From: JBEIUL01 sp044356865
Lineage (GTDB): Bacteria > Planctomycetota > Phycisphaerae > Phycisphaerales > SM1A02
Length of the DNA stretch: 5,462 nt
Reading direction: 5' to 3'
Assembly: GCA_044356865.1 (NCBI GenBank)
Contig: JBIKVN010000218.1
Span: forward strand, 1-5,462
Of this stretch, positions 1-4,846 are shown piece after piece. The notes below the pieces were generated by a model. That model did not search any database. It saw only the letters and a program-made list of their open reading frames with translations, and was not told the origin of the DNA. A program made the position numbers and the translations under genes. Position 1 is the stretch's first letter. Every line of letters starts with the position of its first letter.

Positions 1-992
1 TGCTCAGCGAGACCAACCTCGCCCGCATCGCCGAGCAGACCCGGCGGACCGCCCCGGACGTGCTGGTCGTCGACAGCGTCCAGATGCTCTTCCGGGCCGA
101 CCTCGAGGCCTCGCCCGGCTCGATGACCCAACTCCGCCGCTGCTGCCTCGAGCTGGTGATGCTGGCGAAGGCCTCGGGCATCGCGGTGATCGTCGTCGGG
201 CATGTGACGAAGGAGGGCGATCTCGCGGGGCCCAAGCTGCTCGAGCACCTCGTCGACGTGGTGTTGCAGTTCGAGGGCGACCGCCACCACGCCCACCGCG
301 TGGTCCGGGCGATCAAGAACCGCTTCGGCTCGACCCACGAGATCGGCCTGTTCGAGATGACCGGCGGGGGCCTGGCCGAGATCGAGGAAGGGTCGCTCGC
401 CCTCGGCGACGATCCACGGCCGGGCAGCGTCTTCGTGCCCGCCCTCGCCGGCAGCCGCTGTCTCGTGGCCGAGGTGCAGGCCCTGACCGCCACGGGTTTC
501 CTCGGCAGCGCGAAGCGCCGGGCCTCGGGCATCGACGCGAACCGGCTCGCGATGTCGATCGCGGTGCTCGAGAAGCACGGGGACTTGCGGCTGGCCGACC
601 AGGACGTCTTCGCGGCGGTGGCGGGGGGCCTCCGACTGGCGGAGCCGGCGGCGGATCTGGCCCTGTTGCTTGCGGTGGCCGGGGCGTACTTGGGTCGAAC
701 CGTCCCGCCGCGGTTCGCGGCCATCGGCGAGGTGGGGCTCTCGGGCGAGATCCGCCCGGTGCGCTTCCTTGAGCAGCGATTCAACGAGGTGATTCGCCGC
801 GGCGGGCGAACCGTGGCGCTTCCCGGGGCGCAGGCGAGCGAGCTCGCCCCGATTGCCCGGAAGGCGGGGGTCAGCCTGATCGGGGTGGCCGGCATGTCGG
901 CCTGTCTCGAGTTGCTGGTCCCGAGAAAATCACCGGGACCCCGGGACGGACCGCCGGCTCCGGCGAATGCAAAGGCCGCGTTTGTTTCCTAA
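1..992 (+). CDS. radA: DNA repair protein RadA (Sms), C-terminal part, 5' truncated
   Basis: The first full codon is at base 3, and 329 residues are visible before the TAA at 990-992. RadA is a RecA-like ATPase that acts with RecA in recombination, promoting branch migration of recombination intermediates. The Walker B strand is VLVVDSVQ at visible residues 20-27, with Asp24. The RadA-specific KNRFG motif is at 105-109, inside IKNRFGSTHEIG, and GHVTKEGDLAGPK precedes it. A Lon-protease-like domain follows at roughly 150-305, with SGIDANRLAMSIAVLEK, AGGLRLAEPAADL and GEVGLSGEIRPV. Where active Lon has PSAG with the catalytic Ser, this protein has PAAD, and the catalytic Lys also appears to be replaced. 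Both changes are usual for RadA, whose Lon-like part is not a protease. The zinc finger and Walker A lie upstream of the window. The GTG at base 60 is an internal Val codon, not a start. The last ~20 residues are Pro/Ala-rich and probably a disordered tail. The identification is secure. Confidence 0.95.
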   Translation, partial: LSETNLARIAEQTRRTAPDVLVVDSVQMLFRADLEASPGSMTQLRRCCLELVMLAKASGIAVIVVGHVTKEGDLAGPKLLEHLVDVVLQFEGDRHHAHRVVRAIKNRFGSTHEIGLFEMTGGGLAEIEEGSLALGDDPRPGSVFVPALAGSRCLVAEVQALTATGFLGSAKRRASGIDANRLAMSIAVLEKHGDLRLADQDVFAAVAGGLRLAEPAADLALLLAVAGAYLGRTVPPRFAAIGEVGLSGEIRPVRFLEQRFNEVIRRGGRTVALPGAQASELAPIARKAGVSLIGVAGMSACLELLVPRKSPGPRDGPPAPANAKAAFVS

Positions 993-1042
993 GTGCATGC
1001 TTGAGATGAGCTTGCGTTTCTTGCCCGCCCCCATCAACGCAT

Positions 1043-1080
1043 CGTCGGATCCTTCCTTCTTTACCCTTCGGAGGATCCCG
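1043..1080 (+). promoter_or_regulatory. Candidate shared upstream element of porin 1, with hairpin 1047-1078
   Basis: CGTCGG at 1043-1048, then a pyrimidine-rich spacer, then TACCCTTCGGAGG at 1062-1074. The same order and spacing recurs upstream of porin 2 (CGTCGG at 2941-2946, TACCTTTCGGAGG at 2961-2973). GGATCCT (1047-1053) can pair with AGGATCC (1072-1078), and two more pairs are possible with a bulged T. No T-run follows, so this is a weak candidate for a radA terminator. It lies immediately upstream of the TAGAAT box, so an operator or promoter role is also possible. The function is unknown. Confidence 0.35.
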
Positions 1081-1081
1081 C

Positions 1082-1087
1082 TAGAAT
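1082..1087 (+). promoter_or_regulatory. Putative -10 box (TAGAAT) for porin 1
   Basis: TAGAAT differs from the sigma-70 consensus TATAAT at one position. The same hexamer occurs upstream of purL at 4828-4833. No good -35 hexamer lies 16-18 bases upstream; CTTTAC at 1059-1064 is a poor match. If the box is used, transcription would start near 1094 and porin 1 would have a leader of about 150 nt. Confidence 0.4.
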
Positions 1088-1105
1088 CCCGCCCTCATTC
1101 GATTG

Positions 1106-1174
1106 ACACCGGCTGACCGATATGCCGGTGTCCCGCTCGGCCCTTGCTTTTGTGGCAAGGGATCGGCGAGCGGG
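1106..1174 (+). promoter_or_regulatory. Two abutting hairpins in the porin 1 leader
   Basis: Hairpin A pairs ACACCGGC (1106-1113) with GCCGGTGT (1124-1131): 8 bp with a 10-nt loop. Hairpin B begins at the very next base. Its outer stem is CCCGCTCG (1132-1139) with CGAGCGGG (1167-1174). Its inner stem is CCCTTGC (1141-1147) with GCAAGGG (1155-1161), closed by loop TTTTGTG. The internal loop has one base on the left and five on the right. Hairpin B is long, lies in noncoding sequence and ends about 70 nt before the start codon. It could stabilise the mRNA or act as a cis-regulatory leader. I recognise no known riboswitch class. Being followed by GTTGATGG rather than a T-run, it does not look like a terminator. 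Confidence 0.55.
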
Positions 1175-1200
1175 TTGATGGACTGGTTCCCCAGCCAACG

Positions 1201-1222
1201 AGTCAGGGCCGGGGACCCGACT
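1201..1222 (+). promoter_or_regulatory. Third leader hairpin, just upstream of the porin 1 SD
   Basis: AGTC (1201-1204) plus GGG (1206-1208) can pair with CCC (1216-1218) plus GACT (1219-1222). This gives 7 bp with a bulged A1205 and a 7-nt loop. It ends seven bases before the SD sequence, so it leaves the ribosome site open. It may insulate the site from upstream structure. Only base-pairing supports it. Confidence 0.35.
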
Positions 1223-1228
1223 GATTTC

Positions 1229-1233
1229 AGGAG
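1229..1233 (+). promoter_or_regulatory. Shine-Dalgarno of porin 1
   Basis: AGGAG lies 9 nt before the ATG at 1243. An in-frame TGA at 1222-1224 rules out any start further upstream, so this site fixes the start of porin 1. Confidence 0.8.
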
Positions 1234-1242
1234 ACTTCAGAC

Positions 1243-2730
1243 ATGAGCCTGACCAAGACCGTGGGTCTCTTCGCCGGCACGACGCTCCTCGCGGGCGCTG
1301 CGTTCGGTGCGGGTGACAGCACCAACTACCAACAGGAGATCGCTGATCTCCGCGCCGAGATCGCCTCGATGAAGGCGCAGTCCGGCGACAACTGGCTGAC
1401 CGAGCAGCGGGCAGCCGAGATCAAGGGCCTCGTCCAGGACGTCCTGGCCGACGCCGACACCCGCGCCAGCCTCCAGGGCACCGGTGCGACCGCCGGCTTC
1501 GACAACGGGTTCTTCCTGTCGAGCGCCGACGGCAACTTCCGCCTCAACGTCGGCGGCACCGCTTCGGCCCGGTTCACCTACAACAACCGGCAGGATTCGT
1601 ACAACACTACGAACGGTACCTACGACAACAACTGGGGCTTTGCCATCCGGCACACCGGCCTCAGCTTCGATGGCTACATGTTCGACCCGAGCTGGAAGTA
1701 CGGCGTCAGCCTCGCGATCTACGACGAGACGGCGATCGTCCCGTCGAGCCTCGGCTACAACAATGGTCAGGTGTTCTTGCTCGACGCCTACGTCATGAAG
1801 GACTTCGGTGACTTCTACGTCCAGGCCGGCCAGTTCAAGTCGGCGATCACCCGCCAGGGTTCGCTCAACCTCTGGGACCTCCAGATGGTCGACATGGCCA
1901 ACGTTGACTACCTGTTCGGCACCCAGTGGACCCAGGGCATCAAGTTCGGCTTCGACAACGACATGATGCGGGCCCACGTGACCTACTCCGAGGGCGTGGG
2001 CGGCAACTCGCCGACCCTGAACTCGCAGTTCACGAACTATGGCACTAGCCAGACTGGCGGAAGTTACGGCACGGCCTCCCCGGCGAACCAGCTCGCGTTT
2101 GATGGTCGCGCCGAGTTCAAGTTGGGCGGTACTTGGGCCCAGTTCGACGACGAGCAGTCGTGGCAGGGCGAGGAGTTCGGCCTGCTCATCGGCGTCGGTG
2201 GTTACTGGCAGAAGGGTCGGGTCACCCCGAACACCGCCACTGCTCCGGCCAATAATCAGAACTTCGGTGGCCAGTCGTGGGGCTTGACCGCGGATGCGAC
2301 CGCTGATTTCGGTGGCTTTAACCTCTTCGGTGCCCTCTACTATGCGGGCACGAATGGGTACAACACCTCGGCGACAGCGGTTTCCGATAGTTGGGGCTTC
2401 CAGGTCCAGGGCGGTGCGTTCGTGAGCGAGGACATGGAAATCGCGGCTCGCTACGAGTATGGCGATCTGGGAACCGCCAGCACTGGCGGAAACGTCCCGA
2501 CCGAGAGCATCATCTCGGCTGGTCTCAACATGTACTTCTCGAAGAACCGCGTGAAGTGGCAGTCCGACCTCGGTTACTCGTTTGACGCACTGTCCGCGAC
2601 CGGTGGCGTCAACAATCAGGGCGGTGGTTGGGCCGTTTCCGGCACCGGCTGGCTCCCCGATTCGGGCCCAAACAACGCTTCCAACGGCGGCGAGTGGCTC
2701 ATCCGGTCGCAGTTCACCGTCACCTTCTGA
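1243..2730 (+). CDS. Outer-membrane porin 1, OprP/OprO-like, with N-terminal coiled coil
   Basis: A 495-residue protein predicted to form a beta-barrel channel for small solutes in the outer membrane. Residues 1-23 are a Sec signal peptide with a hydrophobic core and likely cleavage around AAFGA. A short coiled coil covers about 29-46, followed by the linker WLTEQRAAEIKGLVQDVLADADTR at 51-74. From about 98 the pattern is alternating, aromatic-rich beta-strands. AGQFK at 195-199 and the closing strand pair GLNMYFSKNRVKWQSDLGYSFD (427-448) resemble phosphate-selective porins O and P. It ends SQFTVTF with a terminal Phe, the usual signal for insertion by the BAM machinery. No cysteine is present, as is common in outer-membrane proteins. 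Loops are rich in Asn, Gly, Thr and Gln. T-ending Gly codons (GGT) look more frequent here than in porin 2. The start is fixed by an SD 9 nt upstream and a nearby in-frame stop. Substrate specificity cannot be read from the sequence; phosphate is only the family precedent. Confidence 0.88.
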   Translation: MSLTKTVGLFAGTTLLAGAAFGAGDSTNYQQEIADLRAEIASMKAQSGDNWLTEQRAAEIKGLVQDVLADADTRASLQGTGATAGFDNGFFLSSADGNFRLNVGGTASARFTYNNRQDSYNTTNGTYDNNWGFAIRHTGLSFDGYMFDPSWKYGVSLAIYDETAIVPSSLGYNNGQVFLLDAYVMKDFGDFYVQAGQFKSAITRQGSLNLWDLQMVDMANVDYLFGTQWTQGIKFGFDNDMMRAHVTYSEGVGGNSPTLNSQFTNYGTSQTGGSYGTASPANQLAFDGRAEFKLGGTWAQFDDEQSWQGEEFGLLIGVGGYWQKGRVTPNTATAPANNQNFGGQSWGLTADATADFGGFNLFGALYYAGTNGYNTSATAVSDSWGFQVQGGAFVSEDMEIAARYEYGDLGTASTGGNVPTESIISAGLNMYFSKNRVKWQSDLGYSFDALSATGGVNNQGGGWAVSGTGWLPDSGPNNASNGGEWLIRSQFTVTF

Positions 2731-2785
2731 TGAAGGCCTGACGGGGTCTGCAGCCAGATCCTGAGTCGACATCCATCAACATTCG

Positions 2786-2805
2786 ACCCTGTCCCACGGC
2801 AGGGT
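2786..2805 (+). terminator. Small hairpin preceding the porin 1 terminator
   Basis: ACCCTGTC (2786-2793) pairs with GGCAGGGT (2798-2805), with one G-U pair and loop CCAC. No T-run follows. It sits 14 bases before the main terminator stem and may protect the 3' end or strengthen termination. Confidence 0.4.
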
Positions 2806-2819
2806 GGCACAAGGCTCAG

Positions 2820-2856
2820 CCGGCGGGTCCGCAAGGACCCGCCGGTTTTCCTTTTT
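2820..2856 (+). terminator. Strong intrinsic terminator after porin 1
   Basis: A perfect 11-bp stem, CCGGCGGGTCC (2820-2830) with GGACCCGCCGG (2835-2845), is closed by a GCAA tetraloop and followed by a TTTTCCTTTTTG tail. It lies 90 bases after the porin 1 stop and separates the two porins into distinct transcription units. Confidence 0.93.
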
Positions 2857-2943
2857 GATTGGGTCGGAAGGGCCCCGATCTTCTCGCCCGGTTTGCGGCT
2901 TCGTCCGAAGATGCCCTTCGGCGGTGTCCGATACAACTCGCGT

Positions 2944-2980
2944 CGGTCTTCATTTCCCGCTACCTTTCGGAGGTCTCCGT
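2944..2980 (+). repeat. Two-block intergenic repeat, copy upstream of porin 2
   Basis: CGGTCTTCATTTCC (2944-2957) and AGGTCTCCGT (2971-2980) both recur exactly and in the same order at 4771-4784 and 4789-4798, in the gap before purL. The blocks are separated by 13 bases here and by 4 there. This copy also overlaps the TACCTTTCGGAGG element shared with the porin 1 leader. CGGAG-GT-CTCCG (2968-2979) is an inverted repeat present only in this copy. Confidence 0.6.
2969..2973 (+). promoter_or_regulatory. SD-like GGAGG before an alternative in-frame ATG of porin 2
   Basis: GGAGG lies 9 nt before the ATG at 2983, which is in frame with porin 2 and would add 35 residues. It is the best SD-start pair in this leader. 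However, the same GGAGG-containing box occurs in the porin 1 leader, where no start follows, so it may belong to a shared regulatory element instead. Confidence 0.35.
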
Positions 2981-3087
2981 CGATGGCGACGGGGCCAGAA
3001 CGACACGAACGTCCCGGGGCCGCGATGCGGTCCCGTCGGTCAGAACCCCGGGCCAAACCTCGGAGTGCCCGCAGGATGCGAGCCACC

Positions 3088-4719
3088 ATGAACCTTCACC
3101 GTTCGCTCTTCGCCCTTTCCGTTCTCGCCTTCGCTCCGACCGTCCTGGCGCAAGACGCGGCGACCGGATCGGCGAACGAGGAGCTGCTCCGCCGGCTCGA
3201 CCAGCTCGAGAAGCGAAACGCGGCGCTCGAGAGCCAAGTCACCGAACTCAAGCAGGCCGACGGCGAGCAGTGGCTGACCGAGCAGCGGGCGGCCGAGATC
3301 CGCTCGATCGTCGCCGACACCCTCGCCGATGCGGATACGCGTTGGAGCCTCCAGGGCTCGGGCGCCACCGCCGGCTGGGACGACGGCTTCTATCTCGCCA
3401 GCCCCGACGGTCGGTTCCGCATGAACGTGCATGGCTTGCTCCAGACGCGATTCATCTGGAACTGGATGCGCACCACGCCGCCGTCGAGCGAGACCGCGAA
3501 CGGCCAACCGGTCGTGTTGCCGACGAACACCGCCTACGACTGGACCACCAACGACGCCAACGCCGAGGGTTTCGACATCCCCGAGGCCCAGATCTGGCTC
3601 GACGGCCACCTGTTCGGCCCCGGCATCCGCTACATGCTGCGCGGCAGTTTCGAGAGTTCGCAGGCGACCGAGATCTCGACCAGCAACGTCCGCGTCGGCG
3701 ACAACAGCTCGGGCCAGTTCACGCTGCTCGATGCCTGGACCCGATTCGATCTCGACAGCCAGTGGTCGTTCCGGGCGGGCCAGTTCCGGCTGCCTTTCGC
3801 CCGCGAGGAACTCGTCGACTGGCAGTACCAGCTGGCCACGCAGCGATCGCTCATCTCGTACTCGATGGGCGTCTGGTACTCGCAGGGGCTCGAACTCGGC
3901 TACGCCGACGACTTCTTCCGGGCCCAGGTCGCCTTCAGCGGCGGCGGCCAGGACAACATCGGCGGCCAGCTCAAGCTGAACAGCGGAACCGAAGGCCTGA
4001 ACGAGCCTTGGCTGGACGGCAGCGGAAACTGGGCGTTCACGGGCCGCATGGAGTTCAAGCCCTACGGGTCTTGGGAGCAATTCAAGCAGTTCACGAGCCC
4101 GGGTGGCAACGCGTTCGGCATGCTGTTCGGCTTCGGCATCAACTACCAGGAAAGCGAGGTCGATCTCGGGACTTCGACGCTGCCGGCTCCCGATGGGACC
4201 AATACCCGTTTCGACCTGACGGTCGACGCGAGCTTCGATTTCGGCGGCTTGAGCCTGTTCGCCGCGGGCTACTACTCGTACAACGACTCGAAGGCCACCT
4301 ACATCGAGGGCGGCGGCAGCCAGGGCCCGGTCGGGACGCCGACCTACTTCGACACCGGCGGCTGGACCAAGTGGGGCGTGGTGCTGCAAAGCGGCTTCTA
4401 CATCGAACCGAAGATCGAGTTGTACGCCCGCTACGAGCTCGGCTCGTTCGAGAGCCCCGACACCGACTTCATCCGCAACGACTTGACCACCCCGTCGACG
4501 CCCTCGTTCGGTGCCCTCTACGGCTTCGAGAACAACCTGAGCATCGTGAACTTCGGTGTGAACTGGTACATCGACGGCCAGGACATCAAGTGGACGACGC
4601 AGTTCGGCTATTCGCTCGATTCCGTCGACCCCTCCTGGTACAACCAGGAAACCGGCTGGCGGGTGACCGGGTCGCGTGACGCGCTCGTGTTCCAGAGCCA
4701 GCTGCAGTTGCTGTTCTGA
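3088..4719 (+). CDS. Outer-membrane porin 2, OprP/OprO-like, paralogue of porin 1
   Basis: A 543-residue predicted beta-barrel porin of the outer membrane. From the ATG at 3088 it opens with the signal peptide MNLHRSLFALSVLAFAPTVLA, cleaved probably before QDAAT. A coiled coil covers about 29-56 (EELLRRLDQLEKRNAALE), followed by WLTEQRAAEI at 62-71 and DTLADADTRWSL, nearly the same module as porin 1. Barrel landmarks align with porin 1: AGQFRLPF (230-237), GMLFGFGINYQ (344-354), FDFGGLSLFAAGYY (383-396), and NFGVNWYIDGQDIKWTTQFGYSLD (488-511). It ends QLQLLF with a terminal Phe. No cysteine is present. The start is uncertain. ATG 3088 gives the cleanest signal peptide, with a weak AGGA 11 nt upstream. 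ATG 3076 adds only MRAT and has CGGAG 10 nt upstream. ATG 2983 has the best SD but adds an Arg-rich 35-residue extension. Strong terminators on both sides mark a single-gene unit. The solute is unknown. Confidence 0.86.
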   Translation: MNLHRSLFALSVLAFAPTVLAQDAATGSANEELLRRLDQLEKRNAALESQVTELKQADGEQWLTEQRAAEIRSIVADTLADADTRWSLQGSGATAGWDDGFYLASPDGRFRMNVHGLLQTRFIWNWMRTTPPSSETANGQPVVLPTNTAYDWTTNDANAEGFDIPEAQIWLDGHLFGPGIRYMLRGSFESSQATEISTSNVRVGDNSSGQFTLLDAWTRFDLDSQWSFRAGQFRLPFAREELVDWQYQLATQRSLISYSMGVWYSQGLELGYADDFFRAQVAFSGGGQDNIGGQLKLNSGTEGLNEPWLDGSGNWAFTGRMEFKPYGSWEQFKQFTSPGGNAFGMLFGFGINYQESEVDLGTSTLPAPDGTNTRFDLTVDASFDFGGLSLFAAGYYSYNDSKATYIEGGGSQGPVGTPTYFDTGGWTKWGVVLQSGFYIEPKIELYARYELGSFESPDTDFIRNDLTTPSTPSFGALYGFENNLSIVNFGVNWYIDGQDIKWTTQFGYSLDSVDPSWYNQETGWRVTGSRDALVFQSQLQLLF

Positions 4720-4747
4720 ATCGACGGGAAATCCACAGCGATACCTC

Positions 4748-4782
4748 GACCGGGGGCCGGAAACGGCTCCCGGTCTTCATTT
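4748..4782 (+). terminator. Intrinsic terminator after porin 2
   Basis: GACCGGGGGCCG (4748-4759) pairs with CGGCTCCCGGTC (4764-4775) over 12 bp with one G-U pair and a GAAA tetraloop, followed by TTCATTT. It lies 28 bases after the porin 2 stop and isolates purL from the porin transcript. Its 3' end overlaps the intergenic repeat that begins at 4771. Confidence 0.88.
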
Positions 4783-4798
4783 CCGGGAAGGTCTCCGT
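4771..4798 (+). repeat. Two-block intergenic repeat, copy between porin 2 and purL
   Basis: CGGTCTTCATTTCC (4771-4784), GGGA, then AGGTCTCCGT (4789-4798) match the porin 2 leader at 2944-2957 and 2971-2980 base for base. Here the first block includes the 3' arm and tail of the terminator. Compared with the other copy, nine bases are missing between the blocks. Confidence 0.6.
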
Positions 4799-4827
4799 GA
4801 GGCGGGCGGCGGGGCGGGGGCACCCCG

Positions 4828-4833
4828 TAGAAT
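4828..4833 (+). promoter_or_regulatory. Putative -10 box (TAGAAT) for purL
   Basis: TAGAAT ends 13 bases before the purL ATG, so transcription would begin about 6-7 nt before the start codon, giving a nearly leaderless mRNA. The upstream sequence is almost all G and C, with no recognisable -35 hexamer. The hexamer is shared with the region upstream of porin 1. Confidence 0.45.
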
Positions 4834-4846
4834 CGTGCTCCTTCCG

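Larger units (their letters stand above)
2857..3087 (+). promoter_or_regulatory. GC-rich structured leader and presumed promoter region of porin 2
   Basis: This is the rest of a 357-bp gap. Predicted hairpins are: CCGAAG/CTTCGG (2905-2921); CTCCGTCG with CGACGGGG (2975-2994, loop ATGG, one wobble pair); and GGGGCCGC with GCGGTCCC (3016-3034, loop GAT, one wobble pair). CCCGGGG at 3013-3019 can instead pair with CCCCGGG at 3046-3052, which would exclude the third hairpin. No clear promoter was found; ATACAAC around 2931-2937 is only a weak -10 candidate. The reading frame of porin 2 is open back to 2893, so part of this stretch could be coding if an earlier start is used. Confidence 0.4.

Noticed and set aside
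60..62. GTG as a start for the first gene
   Set aside because: The frame is open to the left edge, and the upstream residues (SETNLARIAEQTRRTAPD) match RadA, so this is an internal Val.
917..940. Inverted repeat GGTCCCG / CGGGACC near the end of radA
   Set aside because: It lies inside the coding region, has a 10-nt loop and no T-run, and is easily produced by Pro/Gly codons. A role in ending the radA transcript is not supported.
1103..1108. TTGACA, a perfect -35 hexamer upstream of porin 1
   Set aside because: No -10-like sequence lies 15-19 bases downstream (CGGTGT at 17), and it overlaps the stem of hairpin 1106-1131.
1237..2772. A 511-codon open frame on the - strand covering all of porin 1
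   Set aside because: Its product is a Val/Glu/Ala/Arg-rich low-complexity sequence with no recognisable domain. It arises because GC-rich codons leave few stops on the opposite strand. Porin 1 has an SD, signal peptide, barrel pattern and terminator on the + strand.
2893..2895. TTG as the start of porin 2
   Set aside because: No SD precedes it, and the resulting 65-residue Arg-rich extension would bury the signal peptide.
3040..4389. A 449-codon - strand open frame antisense to porin 2
   Set aside because: Low-complexity product, no SD or terminator on that strand, and explained by codon bias of the + strand gene.
2859..4679. A 606-codon + strand open frame overlapping porin 2 in another frame
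   Set aside because: The translation is Arg/Pro/Ala/His-rich without domain structure and overlaps a clear porin frame, as expected of a shifted frame in GC-rich coding DNA.
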